From: Fistulifera solaris
Lineage: Eukaryota; Bacillariophyta; Bacillariophyceae; Naviculales; Stauroneidaceae
NCBI GenBank assembly: GCA_030295235.1
Contig: AP026162.1
Coordinates: 248,001 to 312,000 of the forward strand
Length of the DNA stretch: 64,000 bases
Reading direction: 5' to 3'
Shown here one piece after another: positions 52,740 to 63,897 of this stretch. Position 1 is the first letter of the stretch. Each line of letters opens with the position of its first letter. The position numbers and the translations under genes are program-made. The notes below the pieces were generated by a model that saw nothing but the letters and a program-made list of their open reading frames with translations, searched no databases and was not told the origin of the DNA.

Positions 52740-55700
52740 CTACTTCGAGTTTGAAGAGATGTGTGAGACTTGTCTCACCTTGAATATTTCAGGCCTTTTC
52801 GAAAGCTGCGAGACCAGTTCGCGACCTGCAGCTTTGGGAAATGCAGATTGAATCGCAAATTCCATTATCGCCGTCGGTCGATCACCCGAAGAGGAGCTTC
52901 GTAGTCCGTATTGAGCTACTTTCACCGGTGACCCGTCATCGTGAACGGGTATAGATTTGATGAGTTTGATTGTGTGTCCCAAAGCATCGTCGCGATACTC
53001 CGCTTCTACGCGAAGGAGTATTGTTTCGGGTCCATGCTCTTTATCCAATGATACAATAGTAAATTCCCCTAGAATTGACTGAATTGTATCTGCGACCTCG
53101 AGCGATGTGGGTCGTTCGCTCGGAACCTTGTTGAGCATACTGGTTATCAGGGGATTGTAAGGTTGGAAACGATGTACCAACTTTTTTGTTCCAATCGGAT
53201 GGAAACTTGTGCGCACGAAGGTTGGTCAAGCACACGCTTCTTTCCATGCCAGTGTACATAGGATAGCACAATTCAAATAGGATAATTCCGAGAGAGTATA
53301 TATCTGTAGATGAATCATAGTCAGAAGCGTTTGTTTGCTCAGGCGATGCGTAAGACCGTGTCCCCAAATTTGTAGTTAGTATCGCCCTGCTAGAATTGTT
53401 TGGACTCACTGCATCTGAAATGTCATCTTCAGTGGATGCCTCGCGGCTTAGCCCAAAATCTCCCACCTTGATAATGCCTTTCGTATCCATGAAGCAGTTG
53501 CTTGCTATAAGGAGAGGAAGTGGAGGACAGTAGACCCACAGTGGCATGAAAGAGCAAGCAAAATCAGTAAAGAATTACGAGGGGATGCAAGTACATCAAA
53601 GTATATAAAGGTAATAAGACTTACGCTTGAGATCCCGATGGATGAGGCCTTGATCGTGGACGTAATGAACAGCCTGAGCAATCTGGACAAACAATTGGAG
53701 CGCCCTTGGAATATCGATCCCAGACTCGAGTGAGCCGCGTCTTGCTTCTTCATCCAAGAGAAATTCTGCCACAGTGCTCTGACTACAGAGTTGCATTTGA
53801 ATGTACAGCGTGTGTTTGGTTGCATTGTTTGTGTCAGATTGCGTGGGTTTCATGCTTGTATTCCTACTCATTGTCACATTTCGCTGGTGGGAAAGCTTTG
53901 CATTTTCGAAAAGTCCCGTTTCAAGAATTGTACTATCATCGTTCCTGCTCTCCGACATAAACTCAAAATCGTTGTGAAAGTTTTTCGAAAGTCGGTCTCT
54001 CCGTAAACTTGAAAAACTAAAATTGGATGTCATGTTCCATCCTAAAGGGTTACCTGCATTCAAGTGCGTCCGTTGCAAGGTGGGCGCTGAGCAGTGGTCA
54101 TCTTCCCATTTGCTCACAGAGTCCGTGGTAAAAAGGGAATTGTCTGTTGCATCATCAAATGTTTTCTGCTCTTCGGGTCCGTTACTACTTGATGCTGTGA
54201 CCGGCTTATCGTCGTCATCGATCTCTAGCCAAGCAGTGTAATATCGAACAATGTTAGGATGATCGAGTACAGCGAGTATCTTAACTTCGCGAAGCACACG
54301 CTGCAGGCGCCTCTGAAATCCAGGATCACTGGAATCTGCGCCCTTGACCGATATTTTCTTGATAGCGTATTCACGACCATCCAGGACATTTTTACATCGA
54401 AATATCCTGCCGAATCCACCAGCACCCAAAGCCTCGAATTCCTCAAACTCCGACGCATATCGAGAGTATCGAACCAAAGGTATGCCTCCCAATTGAACAG
54501 GTTGCTTAGAATCTTCAATGGGGCGCTGGTTTTGTTCATTACCGGGAGTAGAAAGGATCATATCATTGTCTTCGTTTTTAGATATAGCCGCGCTTCTCGA
54601 CAAATCCCCGAAGTCATTCTTGCTCGTGAAATTTGTGCTTTCTACAAAAGCTCCAGGTAAGCTTTGGCTCCTTTTCAGATTCCCGGATCGAGGCGGGAGC
54701 TTTGAAGTAGAGGTTTCTAGGTCAAGCGAATATGCGACATGAGGCCGTGTCTTCCTCGCGTCAGTCGTTGCTTCCGACAACCATTTTCTCTTTTTTGAAT
54801 TGTACAACCGGTGGAGTCCGACCGACAAAACCACCACACAAATCGCTAGAAACTCGACTAATCGCCAACTTAAGAGAAGCCCGCCGGGATGGATAGAAGT
54901 TCGCTGAGGAAGGGGAGTACCACGTTCTCTTTCAGGTTGGTTAAAAACAAACCCAAGTTTTGATTCAAAGGAATCGTGTTCAACAGTACAAGTCTCCCCA
55001 ATCGAAAGCCTTGATTGTCTAGGTTCGCCCGAGGGAAGCAATTTTGGGGCTCTTTTCGTCTCAAATCCCATTCTGCCTCTTGGGGGCGATAATACGCACG
55101 AGCTGCCTCCCATGCCGCTTTTGACCAAGTCTCATCATGTTCTACAGTTTCGCGGGGCGGGTATGTGAGCTCTAGCTGTTTGCTTTCCGTCGCTTCAGTC
55201 ATTTCATCAAAGTCGAGGTCACTTTCCACAACTGTAACCGTAGTCCAATGCCCGTTGCTTATTCCGAAAACCGAGGAAAGAACGCTGGGAGTGGTCTGTT
55301 GCCACAAAATGCTGCCGTTTTCCGGATCCACCGCAGATAGTGTGCGACCAGCATTTGAAAACAAGATAGAGGGCATTTTCGCTTTTATGAATTTGCTCTC
55401 AGCGAGGCCCACGATATCATCTTCATCTGCGTCGAGGGCAGTCTCGTCATCTAGCAAAACATCTCGAAAATCCAATGCCTGATAGTTCCCCAGCGAAACA
55501 TTCCAAGCTTGTTTCCCTGTTGACTCGGAAACATGTCGAATCCAGTACTCTTTTCTTTGCAAAGTAACGCAGCTTCCGTCGGTCGCTTTTCTCTCAAAAT
55601 GGAATCCCCATTTTCGGTTTTCCACAAAAGATGCCCTTTTTCATCCAATGCGATAAGACTGGTTTCTGCCGATGCCGTTAAAATGCCGCATTCCTGTGTG

Positions 55701-56506
55701 TCGGGAGTGCAGCTTCGAATAGGATGCTCCAAGATAGAATGAATCGAAAAAGGTAGCACTTCGAGAGATGGGTCACCGCTTTCAGAGAGTTCTGAATAGG
55801 AATACAAGCGACCGTCCAAGCCCGGTACAATCGACACCGATGAGTCCTTCAGCTCGTCAGAAAGTTCGGTATTATCCGTTCTATGTTTTTGTAACAGCGG
55901 ATCGGTGGAAACACTCGCCTCTAATTTTCCAGTCCACGCATTCATTGTGACCAACGTCCCGTCCGTCAAGGATAGAAGCAGATAGGACGACGAACGGTCA
56001 TCGCTTTTGCCGTGAAACGAGGGAATGGAATGCGTCTCTTCATTGTTCAATGACGCCATGGAGAGCACCATCAGGTAGGAAATAAAAAGAGCGAGGAGAG
56101 CGCATTTGAGAGACCGTCGTTTTCGCGACCGAATTCGGTACATTCTGGAACATGTAGTTGGAGCTCTGCGCCGCAAATAAGCTTCTCCTCTTAGTGTCGA
56201 TCTCACAAGGGGTTTGACTTTGTTGCTCTTAAAACGACAAAAGGACTTTTCTCGCCCGCAACGAACGCTGCTTGAAAATGCTCGTTCCTCATGGTGTCGT
56301 GGGTCTTCCGAAAAATCGCTAGCTGGAACTTTGTTCGTCGTATCGGTATCCAATATGTACAGCTCGTGACTTCTGACATCACTGACACCTGACTTCGTTT
56401 TGGTATCCACAACCATAGTAGAATAACTCTTGAAGGTACTTTTGTATGCGAGATATTGTATGCCCAAGTTCGGGTTTGCATGTCGCATCGTCATTACAAA
56501 ATACAT
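52740..56506 (-). CDS. PERK/PEK-like ER eIF2alpha kinase
   Basis: Unfolded-protein-response kinase. A signal anchor near residues 134-152 (CALLALFISYLMVLSM) precedes a lumenal domain with PQQ-like strands (LLSLTDGTLVTMNAWTGKLEAS, LSAVDPENGSILWQQ), as in PERK/IRE1. A second membrane helix (LVEFLAICVVVLSVGL) leads to the kinase: GAGGFGRIFRCKN, YAIKKI, a ~200-residue insert typical of eIF2alpha kinases, HRDLKPSNCF (across a 120-bp intron, 53505-53624), DFGLS and SYASPEQ. Three single-base breaks lie in homopolymers: G4 at 55606-55609 and at 54996-54999 need one more, A6 at 53182-53187 one fewer. With them it is 1215 residues, normal for PERK. Nothing else is damaged. An additional C-terminal domain of ~120 residues (AEYRDDALGHTIKLIKSIP) is unfamiliar and may resemble an anticodon-binding-like extension. 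Confidence 0.85.
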
Positions 56507-56716
56507 CCACAGTGAACGAATGAATGTGCGCGATCATAAGCGCGACGAATGCTATGAGCGCGATGATGATGTGTCTCTCGATCGTATCTTGACCTGAATC
56601 ATCAGCTTCACAAAATAATACGGAGTAAACAATTCGAGGAAGACGTTTCCCCAGCTAAATATCATAGCTCGTCGTACCCAGCTGTATTTTCAGTTATATC
56701 ACTGCCTTTCTTGACG

Positions 56717-58223
56717 ATGAAGATCTCGTTCGCAGCAATTTCGTGCCTGGCTCTGTCGGCCACTTCGGCGGCTGCCTTCGCGCCCAGCTCTCCGCATCGG
56801 ATCTCCACAGAACTAAATGCGTCGCCGGAATGGCTGCAAAAGGCACAGCAGACATTAGTCACGGCGGGTGTTGCTGCAAGTCTGTGGTCGGCGCCCGCGT
56901 TTCTGGACTCCACAGGTGTCTTTCCGACAACAACTTCGACCGTCACCGCCAAGGAAATGGCCAGTGGAAGTGGCTCGCGAGTGAACAAAGACGCCGAGTC
57001 TCTTCTACGTTACGGCCTTCCCATAAATAACAAGGAGGTGTGTATTGTCATTGATGAGCAGCGCCTCGTCGGTTCACCTGCGAGCTCGCCTGATTTTCCT
57101 GATTATTTGTTGTGATCTCATACTTTCCCTTTACTGAATAGGTTCGAAAGCTACAGGTTGTTCTAGAGGATGTCAAGTACGATATTCAATCGAAGCGAAA
57201 GGGAGCCGCATTGTCGGGTAGCCAGAAAGCCAAGGCCATTTTAAACAGCAAAGATACGGAGAAGATGAAAGCCGCGTGTCGTGAGCCAGATGTCTGTCAA
57301 AAGTATCTCACGGCCATGATACAAGAAATGGACCCTCTTTCGGCCGCATTGAAAGAATCGCAGGATACATTCCAGGGCAGTGATCAAGAGCGAGCTGCCT
57401 TGGATAAAGCTTATGAGGCACAAAACGAAGCTGTAGCCAGTCTTTCTCTTTTGGAAGAGCAGATGGTGCCAAAAGGATACAAAGTCCCCGTTCCGGAAGA
57501 ATACAACGACTTGCCACAATTACAGGGACGCGCTACGGTCTCAATGACTTTGGTGAAACCCAACAAAGCACCTTTCCAGGTGGACGCCGTGTCCTATCCC
57601 GAAGCGAAAATGAAAATGGTGATTGATGGTTACAATGCTCCTGTTACAGGTGGAAACTTTTTGGAGTTGGTTCAGAAAGGCTTTTATGACAAAATGCCGA
57701 TTCAGCGTTCGGATGGATTTGTAGTGCAAACGGGAAGACCCGAAGGCAATGCCGAGGGATATGTTGCTCCCGGAAGCAAGAGCGTAGGGAATGGAAAGAA
57801 TGGCGAACGTCTTATTCCTCTCGAAATCTTTGTGAAAGGGGATAAGGCTCCCATTTATGAAGTTACTATTGAGGACGAAGGGCGAGGCGGAGAAGCGACA
57901 GTCATTCCTTTCAGTAGTTATGGTGCCATGGGATGGGCGCGAGAAGAGTACGACCCCAATTCCGGAAGTTCTCAATTCTTTTGGCTTCTCTTCGACTCAG
58001 ACTTGACACCGGCGGGGAAGAACGTTTTGGATGGCAGATACCCATGGTACGTATCGACGTAGCTCTCGTGTAACTTGATGCTTGCTTTTAAAGCTCACCG
58101 CTCTGCTTTAGTTTTGGGTACGTGGTGGAAGGCGCTGACTTTTTGAAGGCAGTGGAAGAAGGCGATATCATCGTCTCAGCTAAGGTGACAGAAGGTGCCG
58201 AGAACTTGATCTTGCCGAAGTAG
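56717..58223 (+). CDS. Thylakoid-lumen cyclophilin, CYP38/TLP40-like
   Basis: Required for photosystem II assembly in plants. Three exons: 56717-57037, 57142-58046, 58112-58223, with introns of 104 and 65 bp; 445 residues, like CYP38. The leader (MKISFAAISCLALSATSAAAFAPSS) has the diatom plastid signal AAAFAP, and a second hydrophobic stretch (TAGVAASLWSAPAFLD) looks like a thylakoid signal. A helical domain follows (SLLRYGLPINNKEVRKLQVVLEDVKYDI), then the cyclophilin domain (VIDGYNAPVTGGNFLELVQKGFYD). Catalytic residues of active cyclophilins (R, F, W) are partly replaced, as in CYP38, so PPIase activity is doubtful. Confidence 0.92.
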
Positions 58224-58900
58224 TCAAGAACGCGCTACAGCTCGACTGAGACACAAAGTTGCACAGTCGACAAGTATTTCAAGTTCATTGTGATGGTTGC
58301 CGCATTGTAACGAGCGGCGCTACTCGACCGCTGAATCACTTACTAGGGGCTATTTTAAAATTTAATGTATCAGCTTAGCTACAGACTGACCGCTAGACTA
58401 GTACCTATCAAAAGAATCTTGATGCAGTAGTCTTAGGGCTCTGCCACAAAGAAAACTCATCTGGCTCTGAACGCCAACACAACATTGCCTGCTCTGTAGA
58501 ACGTAACTGCCCGTAGGAGATGATGATTGTCTAAATAATATATCAAAATGAAATGCGTAAAGTGTGGGATGATTTTTTCGTGCGACTGGTCGATTTTCCA
58601 GGTTCTTTTAAACTTCTCGAATAACGAACGCCCTTCAATAAACAGAAAGACAATCAGAAAAAGTGAGAACGACTGAACAGCAAAGAGAGGTAAATCTCGT
58701 CAGGAGCAAAGGTACAGGTCATACTCTTCCTATCAAAACTCAATCTCATCATTCATCGGCACGATATAATGAGTGTCTATCTGACATTTTGCCAAATCAA
58801 CTCGGTTTATTCGGTTTCCGATTTGTGTAACGTAAGCGAGTCTCTTTTCATAATCATTCTGTTTCGATCGCCAACTCTTTAAAGACGATGAACGTACATT
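58224..58900. other. Convergent intergenic region, no gene seen
   Basis: 3' flanks of CYP38 and DJ-1 genes. No repeat or RNA gene recognised. Confidence 0.4.
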
Positions 58901-59619
58901 TTAATCCACCAACATTTGCTTGGCAATCTCATCTCGTTTTTCCTTTCCAAACAGTTGTTCTCCCAGTGTGAGTGCAAATTGAATCGATGTACCGGGACCT
59001 TGCGACGTGATCATATTCCCGGTCACCACGACACGTTCTTTGGAGTAATTGGGAATCGTTTCTTGAAAATGAGGTGCGGGATAACATGTCGCGGCGGCTC
59101 CCTCTTCGATCAACCCGTGCGTCGCCAAGGCGATCGCCGGTGCCGCACAAATCGCACCGAACAGTTTATTGGAACTTTTTGTTTCCGCAGCAATTCAATG
59201 AGTGGCGCACAATCCCGTAAGGCTTCCGCCCCAGCCACACCACCGGGCAACACAATCAAGTCCCAGTCGCGGGTCGCCGCGTCTTCGATGACTTGATCGG
59301 CTTGCACTTGAATGCCTCGACTCATCGTACACAGCAATTCTCCGTTCGGATTTACGGAGGCTGTAGTAACTTTGGCACCGAATCGGGTTAATGTATCAGT
59401 AATGCAAGTTGTTTCGATTTCTTCACTCCCATGGGCGATGGGAACCAAGACCTGTTTAGTCGTCATGCTTCGAGCGGTGGAAGAATAAAATGTGGATGAT
59501 AACTGCGATGACTGGAAAGCGGAACTGAAGCTTAGAAAAGCGAGAAGAGGAGTGTTTCGAAAAAGCAAGAGTCTCTTTGCGAGGAATGACATACTAGTAA
59601 AGTAAAAAATGAGAAGCAT
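58901..59619 (-). CDS. DJ-1/PfpI family protein with plastid-type leader
   Basis: Glyoxalase/deglycase-like stress protein. The first 40 residues (MSFLAKRLLLFRNTPLLAFLSFSSAFQ) end in SSAF, a likely ER-plastid signal. The domain follows: VLVPIAHGSEEIETTCITDTL, DWDLIVLPGGVAGAEALRD, and the nucleophile elbow AICAAPAIAL with the catalytic Cys at 59148-59150. The elbow is in a second frame; one more A in the A5 run at 59176-59180 (plus-strand T) joins LRKQK|SSNKLFGAICAA and gives 239 residues, the normal length. The C-terminus (SQGPGTSIQFALTLGEQLFG) matches DJ-1. Gly/Glu residues around the Cys match active members. Confidence 0.88.
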
Positions 59620-59724
59620 ACAATTACCGGGTAAATAATGAGGTGCGCCGGCGGTGCAGCGTGATAAGCGGTGTATGCGTGTATGCAGTGTTTTTGTGGT
59701 TGCGAGGAGTGATGTGGAGGAGTT

Positions 59725-59765
59725 TTAACTCATGACTGACAAATCATGACTGAAAGCGCATTATA
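59725..59765. repeat. Hairpin-type motif, duplicated half (copy 7, atypical)
   Basis: ACTCATGACTGACAAATCATGACTGAAAG: the CATGACTG arm is repeated directly instead of inverted. It lies between the divergent DJ-1 and MYG1 starts. Related to the hairpin family by the arm only. Confidence 0.4.
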
Positions 59766-59898
59766 AGTCGGTCCGCCAGTCAGTCGCCTCGATCTACTGC
59801 TTTTTCACCCCACAAAACAAAATATTAGCTGAAGATTACTTACCGTGACGAAACATTACCATACCTCCTCGTCTTAACAATACTTTCCTGCTTATTGC

Positions 59899-61097
59899 AT
59901 GCGACGCATTTTGTTGGCGGGACTTCCTTCTTTGTGCTTGGCCTTTCGACCTATTTCTTTGCCCCGATCGCGGAATCATCATCATCGTTTATCACGCTTC
60001 ACCATGACAACAAACATGTTCAAACGCGCCAAATTATCACTTGACGAAGATCCCGAATCCAGTCACAGTAAGACTGTTGCCGTACATTCCGGAACCTTTC
60101 AAGCCGACGAAGCTATGGGTGTTTGGATGTTGCGACAACTCCCTTCCTACCGCCACGCCAAGCTCATTCGCAGTCGGGAGTTGCAAGTCTTGGAGTCAAC
60201 CGATATTGTTTTGGATGTGGGTGGAGTGTACGATCACTCCAAATTACGCTACGATCATCATCAAAGAGGTTACGAAGAGTATTTTTATCCCAAGAAGATA
60301 TTGCAGCCGGGAGGAAGTTCGAAAGAAGAACCGCGTTGCACGAAATTAAGTGCGTCGGGTCTCATTTACAAGCACTACGGAAAGCAAGTCATCCAAACTT
60401 ACTATCCTGAATTGACAGAAGAGTATCTAGAGTTGGCTTTTCATCGAATTTACGACACGCTTCTCGAAGCACTCGACGCGATTGATACCGGAGTGGAAAT
60501 GGCACCCGAAGGTGTCCAATTGGTGTATTCCGATGCTACCGGACTCGCGCGTCGTGTCAGCCGTCTCAATCCCCGGTGGAACGAAGTCACTGAAACCGGC
60601 GAAAGTCCCGATATGGATGAACGCTTTTTGCAAGCGGTAGAGATGTGCGGTCAGGACTTTTTGTCGGTCATGACGGCTATTGTCGAAAGTGACCTGCCCG
60701 CCCGAACGCACGTGGTACAAGCTCTTTGAAGCGCCATGAAATTGACGAGTCGGGTGAAGTTATTAAATTAGAAAGTGGAGGATTGCCTTGGAAACATCAC
60801 TTGTATGATTTGGAAAAAGAAACAAACATTCCCAAATTGATCAAGTTTGTGCTTTACACAGATACGTCCGGTATGTGGAGAGTTCAAGCGGTGACAGTGG
60901 AAGGCAAAAACTTTGAGAACCGATGTAGTTTACTGGAAGCCTGGCGAGGAGTACGTGATGATGAGCTTGTATCTATCTCAAATATTCCAGGGGCGCGCTT
61001 TGTCCACGCCGCCGGCTTTATCGGTGGCGCAGACACCTACGAGGGAGCTTTGGAGATGGCGAGGGAGACGCTGAAACAACAACCGAGTGAATCATGA
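59899..61097 (+). CDS. MYG1 family (UPF0160) exonuclease
   Basis: MYG1 is an RNA exonuclease of nucleus and mitochondria in animals. An N-terminal leader (RRILLAGLPSLCLAF) is followed by the DHH-like core: VAVHSGTFQADEAMGVWML, DIVLDVGGVYD and YDHHQRGYEE, which supply metal-binding His/Asp. ASGLIYKHYGKQVI and LDAIDTGVE follow. The second half (PWKHHLYDLEKE, RCSLLEAWRGVRDDEL, FVHAAGFIGGA) is in another frame. One more T in the T3 run at 60725-60727 joins VVQAL|LKRHEIDESGEV and yields 399 residues, the family length. Location here may be mitochondrial or plastid. Confidence 0.92.
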
Positions 61098-61195
61098 ACT
61101 ATAAAAGGTTAAAGGCGCTACATCAAAGAACTATCTTGATACTCATGGTCTAATAATGTGTCCATGTTCATCTTCTATTGTTCACTTCCAAGTTT

Positions 61196-61242
61196 CGTAT
61201 AGATCTTAATGTACATGAGGCACGACTACATTCAGTCATGAG
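61196..61242 (+). repeat. Dispersed hairpin element, copy 8
   Basis: CGTATAGATCTTAATG, then CACGACTA, short loop, CAGTCATGAG. Left box reduced, hairpin mostly kept. Confidence 0.55.
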
Positions 61243-61399
61243 TTCATTTTATTACGACGAGACAGCCTATCATTAATAATCAAAATAAACTCGAAGCTCG
61301 ATGAGCTACATAACTGTATAGGCACCTTCAATAGCATTGCAAGGCACGGCGCCTTGGTTATCAGCGTCGTAAATCACGTTGCATAGTTTGTGTCCGTAT

Positions 61400-61456
61400 T
61401 TACTATAGACCTAAAGTGAAGATTACTTTTTGCCATGACTGCATTGCAGTCACGAA
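61400..61456 (+). repeat. Dispersed ~56-bp hairpin element, copy 9
   Basis: TTACTATAG (61400-61408), CCTAAAGTG, then CATGACTG, CATTG loop, CAGTCACGAA. Full-length copy with one arm mismatch, closely resembling copies 1 and 3. Confidence 0.75.
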
Positions 61457-61645
61457 CCCTGCAAGCGCAATTTTATACTCCGTATTACTCCGTACCAGGT
61501 ATTTTTATAAAGAAAAGACCCCGTCCGGCGAAATTGGGCAAATACAAGTACGTTCTTGAAATTGGACCCCTTTTGGGGGGTTTAAAAGTGCTAGACACCG
61601 TGATAGTGAAACGGTTTCTACTCCTAGCGCAAAGGGGAAATCACA

Positions 61646-63715
61646 TCCTAATAAAAAATGAAACACTTAACAAGTTGTTCAGAATCATCATTGTTGCAAC
61701 ATTGTTTACCCGTATTTATCATATAAACGCAGTTAAATGACAATGGACGGATGCGAGAGACGTAAACGGAACCCTTTGTTGTTCGGTTCATGACTACTGT
61801 ACAATCCAGTCTTGGCTGGCGTAAACCAACACTTCGTTTCATAGTGAAAATTCATATGGTGTCGATCCTCGGATTTTCGACGTGAAAATAAAAGAAACTC
61901 TCAACAAATAGTTCAGAATCATCATTGTTGCGACATTACTTACCCGTAATTATAATTATATTTACGGTTGAATGACAATGGACGGCTGCGAGACGCAAAA
62001 CGGAACCCTTTGTTGTTCAGTTCATGACTACTGTAAACCAACACTCCGTTTGATAGTGAAAATTCATTTGGTGTCGATCCTCAGATTTTCGACGTGAAAA
62101 TAAAAAAAACTCTTAACACGTACCTTGTAAATCGTAAATCAGAATCATCATTGTTGCGACCTTAATTACCCGTAATCATAATTATATTCACAGTTGAATG
62201 ACAATGGATCAATGGACGGGTGCGAGACGCAAAACGGAACCCTTTGTTGTTCAGTTCATGACTACTGTAAACCAACACTCCGTTTTATAGTGATAATTCA
62301 AGGCTTCGATCCTCTGATTTTCGACGTGAAAATAAAAGAAACTCTCAACAAGTTGTTCAGAATCATCATTGTTGCAACATTGTTTACCCGTATTTATCAT
62401 ATAAACGCAGTTAAATGACAATGGACGGATGCGAGAGACGTAAACGGAACCCTTTGTTGTTCGGTTCATGACTACTGTACAATCCAGTCTTGGCTGGCGT
62501 AAACCAACACTTCGTTTCATAGTGAAAATTCATATGGTGTCGATCCTCGGATTTTCGACGTGAAAATAAAAGAAACTCTCAACAAATAGTTCAGAATCAT
62601 CATTGTTGCGACATTACTTACCCGTAATTATAATTATATTTACGGTTGAATGACAATGGACGGCTGCGAGACGCAAAACGGAACCCTTTGTTGTTCAGTT
62701 CATGACTACTGTAAACCAACACTCCGTTTGATAGTGAAAATTCATTTGGTGTCGATCCTCAGATTTTCGACGTGAAAATAAAAAAACTCTTAACACGTAC
62801 CTTGTAAATCGTAAATCAGAATCATCATTGTTGCGACCTTAATTACCCGTAATCATAATTATATTCACAGTTGAATGACAATGGATCAATGGACGGGTGC
62901 GAGACGCAAAACGGAACCCTTTGTTGTTCAGTTCATGACTACTGTAAACCAACACTCCGTTTTATAGTGATAATTCAAGGCTTCGATCCTCTGATTTTCG
63001 ACGTGAAAATAAAAGAAACTCTCAACAAGTTGTTCAGAATCATCATTGTTGCAACTTTGTTTACCCGTATTTATCATATAAACGCAGTTAAATGACAATG
63101 GACGGATGCGAGAGACGCAAAACGGAACCCTTTGTTGTTCGGTTCATGACCACTGTACAATCCAGTCTTGGCTGGCGTAAACCAACACTTCGTTTCATAG
63201 TGAAAATTCATATGGTGTCGATCCTCGGATTTTCGACGTGAAAATAAAAAAAACTTTTGAGTTCAGAATCATGCTAACTTAATTAGCCTTAATTAAAATA
63301 ATATTCGCAATTGAAAGTCAATGGATGGATGCGAGAGACGCAAAACGGAACCCTTTGTTGTTCGGTTCATGACTACTGTACTATCGAGTCTTGGCTGGCG
63401 TAAACCAACACTTTGTTTCATAGTGAAAATTCATTTGGTGTCGATCCTCGGATTTTCGACGTGAAAATAAAAGAAACTCTTAACAAGTAGGTCTAGTTCA
63501 GAATCATCATTGTTCCGACATTACTTACCCGTAATTATAATTATATTCGCGGTTGAATGACAATGGACGGATTGGGCAAGAGGTATTGTCCACCTCTTGG
63601 ATTGGGGAAGGCAAAACGGAACCCTTTGTTGTTCGGTTCATGACTACTGTACTATCGAGTCTTGACTGGCGTAAACCAACATCTTGCGTCATAGTGGAAA
63701 AATGGCAAAATAGAC
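61646..63715. repeat. Tandem array of nine 218-235 bp monomers with a three-monomer higher-order unit
   Basis: The landmark (G/A)TTCAGAATCAT or ATCAGAATCATC occurs at about 61677, 61911, 62137, 62355, 62589, 62814, 63032, 63261 and 63496. Each monomer also has ATGACAATGGA, ACGGAACCCTTTGTTGTT, TTCATGACTACTGTA, AAACCAACAC and GATTTTCGACGTGAAAATAAA. Monomers 1-3 and 4-6 are nearly identical as blocks (period 677-678), while monomers within a block differ clearly. The seventh follows the first type, the last two diverge. Short open frames inside are repeated by the array and are not genes. No spacers, no coding domain: a satellite-like array, not CRISPR. Edges are approximate. Confidence 0.85.
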
Positions 63716-63897
63716 GCAAACTAGACGCAAACTAGACCTAGATGAATGCGATTGCACGAACAATGCGACGGCCTTGACTTTGACCTTGACCATGTCATGA
63801 TCATTATTAAGGGAGCTTGTTCTGGTAGAAAAAGCTCACTTTTTGGGACTCTCACTGTGCGTGCTGATCAGCGCGTACTGCAATTACCGAACAAAAC

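Larger units (their letters stand above)
61098..61645. other. Intergenic with two hairpin elements
   Basis: Spacer between MYG1 and the monomer array. It carries hairpin copies at 61196-61242 and 61400-61456. No gene is seen. Confidence 0.45.

Noticed and set aside
62194-63095. Repeated identical small proteins (MNDNGSMDG...)
   Set aside because: They recur at exactly the satellite period and have no domain: by-products of the array.
61646-63715. CRISPR-like array
   Set aside because: The repeats are contiguous monomers of 218-235 bp with no unique spacers, in a nuclear eukaryotic context.
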